Of a stretch of 64,000 bases of DNA, positions 12,200-24,500 are shown in pieces. The notes below the pieces were generated by a model that saw nothing but the letters and a program-made list of their open reading frames with translations, did not search any database and was not told where the DNA came from. Both the position numbers and the translations under genes were made by a program. The stretch spans positions 1,027,088-1,091,087 of the forward strand of contig CM026428.1 of assembly GCA_014871385.1 (NCBI GenBank). Reading direction: 5' to 3'. This stretch comes from Ceratodon purpureus. Lineage: Eukaryota; Streptophyta; Bryopsida; Pseudoditrichales; Ditrichaceae. Each line of letters starts with the position of its first letter. Within the stretch, counting starts at the first letter, position 1.

Positions 12200-15100
12200 T
12201 TTGGTAGAGAAATTCAACACAGATTGTAGTAACTTTAAGGACGTTTAGGAGGTCAAAAAACGGCTTGGATTTGAAACTAAAGGATGTGTTAAAATCACAA
12301 AAAAGATAGTTTTACAATGATGATATATACACACATATATACAAGTGGAAAAAAAAATCTAATTTTCTCTACATATTACCTACCATCAATAAGGTTTTGC
12401 AATCGGTCTATAGAGACCTCATTCCATACAGCTTCTACAGTCTATATTTTTTTATTTTTTTCATTGACATCTATGGTGGCGGATTAAATATTTTAACCAT
12501 TTTCCACAAGTTCTTTATGGAATTGATGTCTTGTGAGTTTGAAGGTTATTCTAATGTTTTAATATTATAAGCTATTTCCACTCCTTTGCAAGTTTGCTAC
12601 AATGAATTGGAGCACTATACTCCATAAGTGTGAGTTCTTGAGAATGATTATGTATGAAATAAAGGACACTTAGTGTTGTCATGAACATGATGAACAAAAT
12701 CAATTGTACTAGTTTGTGCATTCTTTGATAAAATTACTAATTAACTTTTGTCAAAGCGAGTGAATGCTCGTCAAACCATCACTAACAATCTACCAGAGTT
12801 GAAAAACAATGTTAAACAATGAGACTCATATGCTTCATGTGATTTGTGTCATACTCAAATTTGTCGTGAGATCTAGCCAAGTTCAAAAGCCAATTTGTTA
12901 GTCCAAATGACGTTTTTTCAATCTTTTTAATTCCAATATTAATGTTGTTTTACAAATTCCACTTTCATGGCCATATGATTAGGGATTGAGTAAGGCTTTT
13001 TATGAGCAACTCTATTCTTAAATCTGAGTCTTCTATGCATGGCATATGATAGATAAGCATGTTAAGATTTTGGTGACAATCAAATTTAAGTAGCCTATCT
13101 AACTCATGTAATGCACGAGGGTTGAGCTTTTGAGGAACATGTCCTCATTTTGGAGTCCTGATAAAATGTGATATTCCCTATTTTGTTATCACTCTAAAAA
13201 CTATGGAATGAGGTAATTCCAACGTCTTTGTAGTATCTCACATCAGTAGCCTCTTGGGCAAATGATCACAGTCTGAAATATCTTCTTGTTTGTCAAAGTG
13301 TCAGTCCATGCATCTTGAGAGCCTAAAATCAAAACAGGAAAACTTGAGGAACTTTTTTATCTTATCAATATGCTGAAATTTAACATCAAAATTGAAGGTA
13401 TTGTGTTAGTTCTGTGAAAAAATCAACGTAGGCGTGCAAATAGCAATGAATCAGTGGAGGGGCACTTCGCACCAATTAATCAGTTCCAAGTCACAAATCC
13501 CATATCGGTTAGTGCCGGCAGATTGATCATTTTGAGTTTGGTCAAGAATAAGCCCTCCTCCTCAAGAAGAAGATTGCTGAGACGAAAATATATCCGAGAG
13601 AAGAATGTCGCTGCAAATAGATGATCAAGGTGCCAAATTTAATCACAAAAAAATCCTCAATGTAGACTATTCAAGTGGAAATTCTTCTTTGAAATTGCAG
13701 CTCATGTGCTAGTGGATTGAGTTCACAAGAATTTTTAACTTTACTTTGAGAAAGTTTATTTTGGTAGGGAAGGAGGGTGAAAGTTTGTATTCATCTTCGA
13801 CTCGGCTATACATGGAGAGGTTCTCTAGTAGAGCTCCCGAGTTGAAAGGAAGACAAGCCAATCAAGGGAAAAAGGACGTAGTATTGACTAACAATATGGA
13901 ATAATCTACAATCCACCAATGAAGATATTTTTGTCAATAAATAAAATTGAGAATATAAGGCACGTAGTTAAACCATCAATTCTCGCCACTTTAATGAAGA
14001 AAAGGTGGTCTAATTTTTCCATGCAGCAGGTTGAAGCAGTTTGATTTGCATTTATTTGGAGAGAGAAGTAAAACGAGAACAATGAGTAGATAAGTGGATT
14101 TTAAAAATCAAGGTTTCAAATTAATACAATTTATCTCTTCTTTATATACCTTGACACTCTATATCTGCTGAAGAATATTAACAAATATACAACAAATTTT
14201 TATCAGCTACAAGTTTGAATTGACAAATCACTTTTGGATACTGGCCAAATAATGTCATGTATAATTTTGGATGAATATAGGTAGATGGAATATTAAATGA
14301 TACACATGAAAATGGATTGATCAATGCAATGTGGTGGTTGGAAATAAGACCAAATTCTTGCCTTATTAGAATTACAATTTTGACACATTTGTCAAAAATT
14401 AAGAGAAAACTAACATGCCATCCATCATGTTGATTCCAAACTATATAGTGGACACTAGCATCTATTCATCTATTATTCTTACTTCTGGCCTTTACTTTTT
14501 TCAACATGTTCTTATCTTCCTCTAATTTTCTTTGTTTTCTGCTCTCATTTCTTTCATTCCTAACTCTGCTTTCCTATTATTGTTGTCCCGAATGTAATTT
14601 GAGAAGATTTTATTGAGATTCTAGAGTTTTGGTGGAATTTTTATTGTTTTCAAAATCAAATGAAATTACTATTGATGTTATATAGAAATTAAATTTTACA
14701 AAGTAATGCTATAAGTGGTCAACAAGGCAGAGATGGTAGTTTTTATTTAAGTAATATTGTCATTTTAATTTATATTGTACCTTTGAAAATTTAAAATGTC
14801 TACATCTTGCAGTAATAAACTTATAATATGTTTTTTTAATGTATAGTTTATATCAATATTTCATAAAAATTGAGTGACTCTTCTTTATTTCAAAAATCAC
14901 CTAGTACTACTTGAGTATTTCTACACGTCCAAAACATATACATCCTCCATTATCAAAGTACAATTCTAATTCTACCATAAATATTTTACTTGTATTCCAA
15001 AACTTATCTTACAATCGTAAATGAATCAATAGTTTCAAAATATTGATATATGTTTTACTTATCTATAAGATATGATATTCTTTAAAACATACTTTTTTTT

Positions 15101-15780
15101 AATAAAAAATACATATGAAATATAATTAATAATTAATGAATTGAAGGAAATATATATTGAAACTAACCTTTACAAACCAGATTCTTTAAGTTTTCTTTGG
15201 TTTATTATTCTATTTTATTTTTATAGTCTAGTATAAATCCCTATTTATAACACAATTCTAGATGTTGTTGAGTAGTTAATTAACTCATCTTTATTGGCTC
15301 TGACTACATGGAAGAGGCATTGTTGTGACACCTTGGTTTTTATCTAAACACTATATTGTAGCAAAAGTATTATATCTATTTCAAAATTTTGATGAATCAA
15401 AGAACCATAAGCAATGATATTGTTGATGACCCGGGGCCGGGGGGGGGGGGATTATGTATCGGAAGAAAGAGGAGAGTAGTAGAGTGTAAGGGAAAAAGTA
15501 TGAGAGAGAGGGAGTGGTGAGAAAATGAGTGTTAAAGAAAAGAACGAACGTCTTAGGGGGTTCAGGATTTAATAATTTTATTTTATTCTTTCTATAATAA
15601 TTTTGAAGATTACTGTATGATGTTTATGTTGCAATAGTTTTGGAGATTACCCTTTCTAAGTTTCTATGTTATAATTTTAAAGATTATTTTAATTATAAAT
15701 ACTAGAAAATATACAACAATAATTCTATACATCATACTATAAAATAGATACTTACAAAACTACAAATAAAACACAAAGAA
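12200..15780. other. AT-rich intergenic DNA without recognisable genes
   Basis: I see no supported coding region, RNA gene or clear repeat in these 3.6 kb on either strand. A G-rich homopolymer (about 12 G) lies at 15439-15450 and is followed by a purine-rich stretch to 15560. Confidence 0.6.
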
Positions 15781-15920
15781 AGATAAACACATGTTTTTAC
15801 TAATTTCATTTTAAACTTCAGCCCAGGATCAGAGCCTCTCTCGTGGCGTAACTTAGCTTGTTACAGAAGTGAGCAGCACATTTCGTTACACCTTGGCCCT
15901 TGGGGGAGACGATTCCCCTG

Positions 15921-16027
15921 CCGACCACAGCCCAGGTATATGCACCGCACCCGAGTACCACCCAGATCTCATCCGACCACAGACAGGGTATATATACCAT
16001 AACCAAGTACCACCTAGATCTCATCCG
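15921..16027 (+). promoter_or_regulatory. Tandem 52-bp duplication with TATA box in the PUX promoter
   Basis: Two copies of a roughly 55-bp unit starting CCGACCACAG lie 52 bp apart (15921-15975 and 15973-16027). Both end in CATCCG and contain GTACCAC followed by AGATCTCATCCG. The second copy has GTATATATACC (15988-15998), a good TATA box; in the first copy the same spot reads GTATATGCACC. The start codon is at 16178, so transcription would begin at about 16020-16030 with a 5' UTR of about 150 bases. Confidence 0.55.
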
Positions 16028-16177
16028 GGCGTCGATCGTCTCTCACACTGAAAGGGAAGGAAACAGAAGTGCGAAGAGCAAAAGGGTGGATTATTTGGCG
16101 AAAATTGCAGACGAAGCGATCGCCATAGCTAGGGTTTGATTGCGAGCAGGGAAGGCGTTGTTGGATTACGGACAGCG

Positions 16178-18274
16178 ATGGATCACGATGATTCGTTGAG
16201 CAGCTTCCTCAGCGTCACGGGCGCCACCGATGCGCAGGCGCGCTTCTTCCTGGAGAGTGCCAACTGGGAGCTCGATACAGCTCTGATTTCCTTCTTCGAG
16301 GCCGCGGACGATGGGCTGGGCGGGGGTGGAGACGGGGTTCGGGGCGGGGGCGCGGTCCCTGCGGAGGCGCGGCACGAGGAGGATGAGGAGGATGACGACG
16401 AGGAGATGAGCTACCCGAGGGCGCCGGTGATGCCACAGGCGCAAGCTCAGGTGCCGGAGGCGTGGCCGCCTAGGGCGACGGGCGGAGGCGGTGCGACGCA
16501 GGGGCAGGGGCGGTTCCCCGGGAGCAGCCAGCCGAAGGGGAAGGAGAAGAAGAAAGGCGGGTCGTCGCGGGGCGGGATAACTACTCTGTCTGATCTCGGG
16601 CGGCAGGCGGATTCCGACGAGGATTCTGATGAAGGTCCGCAGGAGTATTATACTGGCGGTGAGAAAAGGTAATGGCTCGTACTTCCTAATTGCGATTGGA
16701 TACAATCAGGGTTTGTAGCTTGGGGTTTGAGTCAATCGATACGGAGGTCTAGGTTGAGTTTTGATGGATTGTATGAGACTGTAATTGCGTTTGTGATTGC
16801 TTTCCTGCCAATTCTAGAGTGTTTGTGTTTTTGATAGGGATGTTACTCCAGTTGTCGGTGGTGACATTGTTTAGATTACGATATCAGCTTTTTGTTTCTC
16901 TATACGAAGACCTATCATGTGTATAATTGAATGTGATTGTGTTGTGATATGTGATGTGAAAATGGGTTTATGGAAGTTGAAGTGTTGTTCGTCTATGATA
17001 AAGAGAGTTCGGATGGTTTATGGGAGATGTATTTCTGTTTGGTGTGTTTGACAGCTTGGATGTGGTTTTGTGGACGCAGTGGAATGATGGTGCAAGACCC
17101 GACTAAAAAGGGTCCTCGGGATGTGGATGCTATGTTCGATCGGGTTCGGCGATTTGGGGCACAAGAGGGTAGAGCAGAGCCTCCTCAGCCCCCTTCCTCC
17201 AGCAATAGAGGGGCGTTTGCAGGCTCTTCTCGCACACTGAATGGTGAGCCACGACCTGAGCAACCAGCTCCAACGGCGTCTCCAGCACGGTCTGGTGCTC
17301 GTGCTCCACCAGAGCCTGTGTTTCATACAATTACTTTTTGGAGAAATGGTTTCACTGTCGATGATGGACCTCTGAGGAGGCTGGACGATCCGGCGAACGA
17401 GCCATTTTTGGATGTAAGTGATCGTTTCTTCCTGTTTTGTACGCAATTTATGTAAATATTTTAAGCAATGCTGGTTCTGTGTAACCTTGAATTGGATGTT
17501 TTTAGTATTGTTTGTGTTTATTTGACAGGATGGGATGTTGCAGATATGTTGTCTCAATATTTGCTCACACACTGGCTGATTTTTTCAATCGCTTTCTGTG
17601 TTTGCAGAGCATCAATAAAGGAGAATGCCCCAGAGAGTTGGAGCCTGCTGATCGTAGCACCCAAGTACATGTGAATCTTGTAAAGAAAGACGAAGAGTGG
17701 GAGGCCCCTCCTCAGCCGAAGTATGTCGCATTTGGTGGTACTGGTCGCACATTAGGAAGTGCTGCCCCCGCGCCTGCCTCAGAGGCACCGGCAGCTTCCC
17801 CTGCGTCTGGTTTAGAAGCAGCCAATCAACCATTTCAGGGTCTTGTTGTAGATGAATCTAAGCCCTCGACTTCTATTCAGGTATGCCTTTGAGCCCGTTC
17901 ATTCCATGGCAGTATTTGAGTAATCCTGCTCCCTTTGCCTACCGATATGTCTCCTTGATTCTGAAATCTACCTGTTCTATGTTTTTCGTTGATGACTTAT
18001 TCGATGTGTAACCTTTTGAGATCATAAGACTAACTCTTGTTTGTGTGGAATGATGCAGCTTCGACTCTCGGATGGAACACGCATGGTGGCTCGTTTCAAC
18101 CATACTCATACTGTTGCAGATATTCGGGGCTTTATAGATGCTGCTAGACCAGGAAGTGTTGGCCCCTATTCTCTACAAACTATGGGCTTCCCTCCCAAGC
18201 CACTGACTGATATGAAGCAAACTATTCAGGCAGCAAGTCTTATCAATGCAGTTGTGATACAGAAGGCATTGTAA
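16178..18274 (+). CDS. UBA-SEP-UBX protein (plant PUX / p47-NSFL1 family)
   Basis: This is a probable adaptor of the AAA ATPase Cdc48/p97, recruiting ubiquitylated cargo or regulating Cdc48 assembly in the cytosol and nucleus. Four exons join in phase: 16178-16668, 17080-17413, 17608-17880 and 18059-18274 (437 aa). Residues 1-42 form a UBA-like domain ([27 protein letters not shown]). A long disordered Gly/Pro/Glu linker leads to [11 protein letters not shown] across the first junction. A SEP domain spans about 245-306 ([31 protein letters not shown]). A UBX domain fills exon 4 (about 367-437), with LRLSDGTRM, the TMGFPPKPL loop and a C-terminal NAVVIQKAL. This layout is that of Arabidopsis PUX3/4/5 and animal p47. 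The start is the first ATG after the TATA box and gives the family N-terminus. The gene appears intact. Confidence 0.93.
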
Positions 18275-19850
18275 CCTGCATTAAACTTTTGTAGAAACGA
18301 ACAGGATGTGTTAGTTGGACATAATATTCATTTTGATAGCAAAAGCGTGCAGCGCTTGTGCAAATGATGGAGGATAGTCTTCAGGTGCTTCTCAAATCAG
18401 TTTTGCAGCTTGTCATTCAAATTAATTTTGAACATGTGTTGATACCTTACTACAGACACTCTAATTCCGACTGTGTTGTAAGTATATTTCTGTTAAATAT
18501 TCCGGCTGTGAGTTGTGACATTCATTGTGAATTTTTCAACTTTCACCTGCGACTGAATATTTTTTGGTTGTTTTTTTAAGTTCAGCTTTTAAAGAAGTTA
18601 AAAACTATGCTATGGTATTCTGATATTTGTTTTCATGAAAGATACGGATTCGCTATTGTGCACTTGGAAACATCCGATGAAATTAACTTTCGAGCTATAG
18701 CTTAGACTAGAAGTTGTTAGAACAAGGTTTGGTCTTTTCTGTAATGTAAACAGAGATGACTACGTCATGTTCGGATGGAAATTTGATCATTCGAAGATTG
18801 TGCATCTGGTACTAAGATGCTGATCATCGGGCTTCTACATCCAAATTGATGTCCTTGTGATAGAAGAGCAAATATGGTATATATAGGATTCACCTCACTA
18901 AGTTGTGTGAGCCCTTGGGGGTATGCAAGTCATTCAATTTCTAGGTGGAGTAATTACATTTATATGAATTGAGAATTTACAGAGTTGTATGCTTCTTCAT
19001 ATCTGTAGAATACCGTATTTCCGGGAGGTTGTTTGGGATGTGGATCATGTCCTGTACTACCTTCGTTTCACCAACCGCGGAGCAGAAGCTGGCTCACGTC
19101 TCTCTGGATCTCATATCTCTTCGGAACACGGCAGTATATTTGCAGATTTGTTCAAAGCTTGTCGTGAGGGAGTACCCGATGAGCGAGTGCATCAAAGCAG
19201 TTTAACGTTAAGGAGTTCAGACCATTTTATAGAGCTTCTGTACTACCTCGTGACAGTGGAACTTCTTGTAATCATGTTCTGGGTCAGAAGGTCTGAACTT
19301 CAGCGTCATCATCATCCTGTCTTGTTGAAAAAAACTGCATATTTCACGAGCAAATTAATTCGGTCCTCTGCAGATGACGCTGTTTTCTAGACCCCAAGTT
19401 CACAATGAGCATGGTGTAACTTTTCCGATGCAAATATGAACTTATTGAATAGACAAACCTCGATTGAAAGGCCTTCAGAAATTCACATTCACATTCATGT
19501 CAATCAAGATGAGCAACGAAGGAAAGTCATGTACATGAATGGGAGTAATTTGCCGGATGCTCTTATCGACGTTGAGGTGCACTTTGTTGCGAATTTCCCG
19601 CATCGCTTTGTCCCGCTCCCCACGCATGACGAGCCCTAGAAACCTGTGCGATGATACCACCGTCTGGATCTGTTGTCAGAGAGCACCTGTGAGAAACCCA
19701 AAGACAGTCCACAAAGATAACTCCAAACTAAGAGCCATGCCTAAATTCGGTGTTTAAAGCAGCAAAAGTATCACATAAACAGGCACACAGGAAAAACTCT
19801 TCAACTCCTCATTGACGACTTTTTCACACGCATGCGTGCCTTGTAAAACA
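18275..19850. other. 3' flank of PUX; no supported gene
   Basis: The region contains the 3' UTR of the UBX gene and intergenic sequence. Short open frames at 18989-19390 and around 19436-19660 show no recognisable motif. The minus-strand frame at 19660-19475 could be a late exon of the SARAF-like gene, but I cannot support it. Confidence 0.5.
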
Positions 19851-19856
19851 CTGACT

Positions 19857-21023
19857 TCAAGGAAGAAGTTGGAAACCTGCAAAATTAAAAGACCTCCAGT
19901 TGTGGTTGATCAGGTACAACACCACCCCGATCACTATCATCCAACTCGCAGTCCAACCCTTCATCTGGTGTCCACAATTACAGTTGCTTGAAGTTGAGCT
20001 ACTCTTGACCTTCGATCTATGATTTTGTACATCATGTCTCACCTACCTCCCAACTAAAATTTTCATGAGTAACCACTCAGGTAAAAAAATGTACCTCATC
20101 TTCCTCGGCTACAGCCATGTAATGTTTGTAGTGCTGACCCTGTAACGGTGACCACCCTGCCACAAGCGTCCCATAAATCCGAATTTACTAAATAATGTAA
20201 CCATCTCAGTTGATCTCTACGTTACAGCTATTTTGAAAAACAATGTGCATATTGAGAAAGTCGACAGCGAGATTGAAGGTGGTGCCATACCAGTGCGAGT
20301 TAAACTGTACTCCAAGCCACAGCTGCCTTTCAGAACTTTGTTATCCGTCGGATACTCAAATCCCTGTTGCCAAAGACGCCCTTCCTTTTCTAATTATTAT
20401 TAAGCAACATCCTACCTTCAGTATGCACGCCGATTTCATGAAAGAATAACAAACGGGATATAAAAATGCACACCTCACAGATTATGGTCGTCTCGTCAAA
20501 CTTGAGATGCCGAGGTAGGTCCGTCTCGCAGCGCCACTTCGACTTGTTTTCACGAGGCTTGACGTTTGTGCAATGAACAACGGCTAACAGCACCCCGCAA
20601 GCACCACCACAATCATCAACCCTAACATGATCAACTGGAATTCTTCCAAAGCAATCTCTCTAAAAATTATCATGGTTAATGTTCCACATATCTGACCCAA
20701 TCAGACACATAACCCATTAGCATATCTGCAAAACTGGACAAAATCAAGGAGTGTCATGGCATACCAGGCTCAAATTCACAGCCCTTGACACACCGAAGCT
20801 GCGGAATGGGCGACGACCTCTTGTAGGTAGTATCCTGACCTCGGTGGAACTGCATCTGCCCCAACTTGGACAGAGGCACCGCATCGCCGAAGGGAGCGTA
20901 CTCGGCACCCACAGACGGTATCACATGCGCCACATCCACAAGCAACGCCCACACCGCAACCAAGAGCATCAAACCGCACCGTACCATGCCCCATATTGCA
21001 GACCGCGAGCGCCTGATTCTCAT
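19857..21023 (-). CDS. SARAF/TMEM66-like ER membrane protein (3' exons incomplete)
   Basis: SARAF in animals is an ER membrane protein that promotes inactivation of store-operated calcium entry; plant and algal homologues exist, but their role is not established. Exon 1 (21023-20765) starts with ATG and encodes a signal peptide (LMLLVAVWALLV) followed by DTTYKRSSPIPQLRCVKGC, the family's conserved luminal segment. Exon 2 (20583-20474) gives PAVVHCTNV, WRCETDLPRHLKF and TIICE. Exon 3 (20363-20291) gives GFEYPTDNKVLKGSCGLEY. Junction phases agree for exons 1-3. Downstream, a coding-like stretch (20141-20091, HYKHYMAVAEEDE) and a membrane segment (about 20042-19857, GWTASWMIVIGVVLYLINHN) fit the family layout, but I could not join them in phase, so the C-terminus is unresolved. 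The gene is divergent from mnmA, 550 bp away. Confidence 0.75.
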
Positions 21024-21572
21024 AGTCCTCCTTCATAACGCTCTGGTTTACATCGTTCGCCCGCACGTTACAAGGCTCGCATGATTGCCACGCTCTGTCA
21101 GTGGCCTACTCGCAACTGGTGAGATTGTTGATCAGGGTCGGTGGTTTGGACGCTCAAGAGAATGCCCGCTGAAGCGTCACCAGGCGCACCCTCTCCAAAT
21201 CCACTCACCTTGAGGAATTCAGCATTTTTGCAGATAAATGAGACACAACATTAGAAGAGATTGGTCCAGATGTGGGTTAGTGTGATGTGTTCGTTTTCGA
21301 TTGATGTTAGTGTGATACTTTTGCAATACTAGTGTGATGTTGGTGTGATGTCCTCCATGAAACTCAGGTGGTTACCTTTCTGAGATGGAGGAGATTGCGA
21401 TGTTGCTGACATGCTCAGTGCTGAGGCGAGTCCCTGTGTGAGTGTGGATTGCAGGCTTTGCAGGCTTGTGAGAGTGCGGATGGGATTTCAGAGTTTGTGA
21501 AAGGGCGTCGAGATTTGGGTCTTGGGGAAGAGAGCGTGATTCGTACTCTTCATTTGGGTTCCTTCAAGCTCC
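21024..21572. promoter_or_regulatory. Shared divergent promoter region, SARAF-like and mnmA
   Basis: These 549 bp separate two start codons pointing away from each other, so the region probably holds both promoters and 5' UTRs. It includes a cluster of four TAGTGTGAT/TGGTGTGAT elements between 21276 and 21350. I see no convincing TATA box. Confidence 0.5.
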
Positions 21573-24500
21573 ATGGCGATGGCTATGGTGTCGCTCCCAA
21601 CGCGCCAGCCACTTGTTCTGCCCATCGCTGCGTCTACTTCCTACCCCAGGCTTAATTCGCAGCAATTCAGTTCATTGAGAAATCAGTGTGGGCTTTCCTT
21701 GGACGAGAGGTGTGTTCGAGGCGGTGGTTCTCAGCGTCTTGTAGCGGTGAGAGCTTCTGTTGGAGAGGCTGGATTGTCGGTGGCTTCTGGAGACGTTGAT
21801 GCTGCGAGCGGTGATGCGAAATTCGAACGGGTGATTGGAGTTCTTGGTCGTAGCCGCGCGCTTGATGCTCTCGACGAGCGCGTTGCCCAGGTTGATGGGA
21901 ATTCGGGAGCTTCTGTTGCAGTTGGTGAGTCCTCTGCTCTCGGAGGTTTTAGGTTTCGTGGTGACCTCTTGCAGTTGGAATTGAGTTGGATTTTGAGTTC
22001 TGGAGAGTAGATTCCCATTATTTTCATCGAAGTACACGAGAAAACAATAGGACTATATTCGGAAGTACAGACTACGTTAGGCTTGTGAAACGAATTTGTG
22101 TTTTGGTAAAGAGTACAGATGCTTCGCCAAAGCATTCAATTGTTGTTCATCTGTCTTGAGGCTGAATGTTTCTTAATTCAGATTTCAGGGTTTAGGGTTT
22201 AGGGTCGAAGCATTGTCCACATTGATTCATGGTTCTACTTGCAAATTTGACCAAGGGTAGTTGCCGTGAAAGGAGCGTGGATTTTTATGGCGATCGGATT
22301 GCAGGTTGAGCTGTGTTCTTTTTTGATGTATCGGCATCTGAAAGCGTCACTTGTGCAGATTGGCAGAGGAATGAAAGGGCTTTGGAGTGCTGTGAAGTGG
22401 GACAGAAGTTGAACGTAGCAGTGTTGCTGAGCGGAGGCGTAGATAGCAGTGTAGGATTGCGCTTGTTATGTGCAGCTGGCCATTCCTGCACTGCTTTTTA
22501 CCTCAAAATTTGGTTTCAGGTGCAGCATGACATTGCTTGATTTTGTCCAGCACTTGTGATGTCAGTTGAGAGTATTCAAGGTTATCTCGAAGTATTGTGA
22601 GCTAATATGGGATGGATGACTCCTATAATGTTTGCAGTTTAAAATTGATTACCAGTGATGTGAAATATTCTAGTTGACAGATGAGAAAGATTTGGTTCCT
22701 TAAAATATTATATCTTGTTATCTTGCAGGAAGATTTTGAGAACTTCTGGTCAGAGTGTCCATGGGAAGACGATCTGAGAAACGCCCAAGCAGTGTGTAAC
22801 GAGGTGAGCAATCTCCATTGTTTTCTCGTTCTCTCTCCCAAGTGTAGAGGTATTGTTGGTATCTCTTCGTGATTCTGTTGGAGGGAGCGATGTTCACTCA
22901 ATACTGTATTCTTGATTCGGGAATATGTATAGTCCTTCATCACATTGATGTTTGCTATTGCTCAACTACTTGTGATATGGACGCAAGGGAATGAGGGTAT
23001 GTCTGCTGATGTGTATGGGCCTTGTTGCTAGGTCAGGTCGGAGTCGAGCTCCGTGTGGTGCATTTCACAGATGAGTACTGGAACTTAGTGGTAAGTTTCC
23101 AACTAGTTCCTTGTGGATAAGATTTTTGGTACATAATTATGGATTAAACTCACCATTCCTATTTCAGCACATTTCGATGTTATCGTAAATGAGCAGCAAC
23201 TTTACCACCTTATTGAGGTCACATCTTTTTGGTACAAGTTTGTTTTTTCTGGGTGTGACTTGCAAAGTAAGTTAAAGGTCTCTGTGCTTCTTGCAGGTGT
23301 CGCACAGTGTTTCTGAGATCCAGGCAGGCCGCACACCAAACCCAGATATCTTGTGCAACACATGTGTAAAATTTGGTGAGTCACCTGGTAAAGCGACAAG
23401 ACTGATGTTTTTGAGGTTTTGAATTTCCAATCTGATTCAGAGCAGAATCTCTGTACTTGACTAAGAAGGCAGTTTGGCAAGTACTCTTAACTAGGAGTCT
23501 TTTTTTATTCTTGCTACCTCTCTTCTTGTTGAAGTGTGATTCAGCACACATGACATTTCTGGCATGCTGCAGGGGCCTTTCTGGATCACATTAAGGATGC
23601 AGGGTTTGACCGGGTGGCTTCTGGACATTATGCTCGGGTTCGGAAAATTTTCAATAGTGATAATGGAAAAGAAGAGAGGACTGAATTATTATTGTGTCCA
23701 GATGAGGTATTCAAAGTTTTGGTCCGACCCTTCCATCATAATTCCTTATCTTTTGAAACTTCAATGTTGCTCTCGAAATTTCTTTTTTTAATACGAATGG
23801 TTTGGTTTGTTATGCTTCTTTACGACTAATGTTCATTGTGTGTATAAATGAACAGATGAAAGACCAGACCTATTTTTTATCACAACTAAGGCAGGAACAG
23901 TTATCACGCCTCATTTTCCCTCTTGGTTGCTTAATGAAGGTTGGTAGTTTAGTTGAACCCATATGTTAAACCCTTATGCATCCAGAGTAGTTCATCTATA
24001 GTATCTACATAGGCATACGTACTGGTTGGACGTGGTAAATGTGTTTTGGGCTGCGTGCAATCCTTCATGCAATATGCTCAACGACTTCATGTCCAACATG
24101 TGGTAGTTATTATGAGGTCACTTTTTGAAATATGAACCTCGGTTACTAGTCACATTCCTGATAAGTTTGTTTACATTGTCCTCTGGCAGACTGAGGTGCG
24201 ACAGCTTGCGGAGGTTATGGGGCTATTCAACAAAAACCGCAAAGATTCTCAAGGCATTTGTTTTCTTGGCAAGGTACATGAATTCGTATGCATGTAGAGC
24301 ATTTGGAGGTTTATAGTCCGGGTAAGGCAACAGTAGGCACGAGTTAGTTAAGGCGATAGGAATTATATGACGACATTATATTCATTTTAAATATGAGGAC
24401 ATTTTTATTTGGTTTTCTTCTCAGAAGATGTTATGCTCTGCGACAGGTCAAGTTTAGTGAATTTACTGCGAAACATCTTGGCGAGAGGGAAGGTCGTCTA

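Larger units (their letters stand above)
1800..12200. mobile_element. Decayed two-gene DNA transposon (TE1), boundaries uncertain
   Basis: The region contains a rightward accessory gene (2010-6480) and a leftward transposase pseudogene (10799-7244) that converge. Between and around them are non-coding stretches unusually rich in GTAC: the intron at 3893-4893, the intron at 9179-10001, and the flank at 11600-12180. I could not find terminal inverted repeats or target duplications, so the limits given are only where GTAC enrichment and coding remnants stop. An alternative is two unrelated old insertions side by side, with a captured SET-gene fragment between them. The convergent layout parallels the intact element at 36-49 kb. 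Confidence 0.45.
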
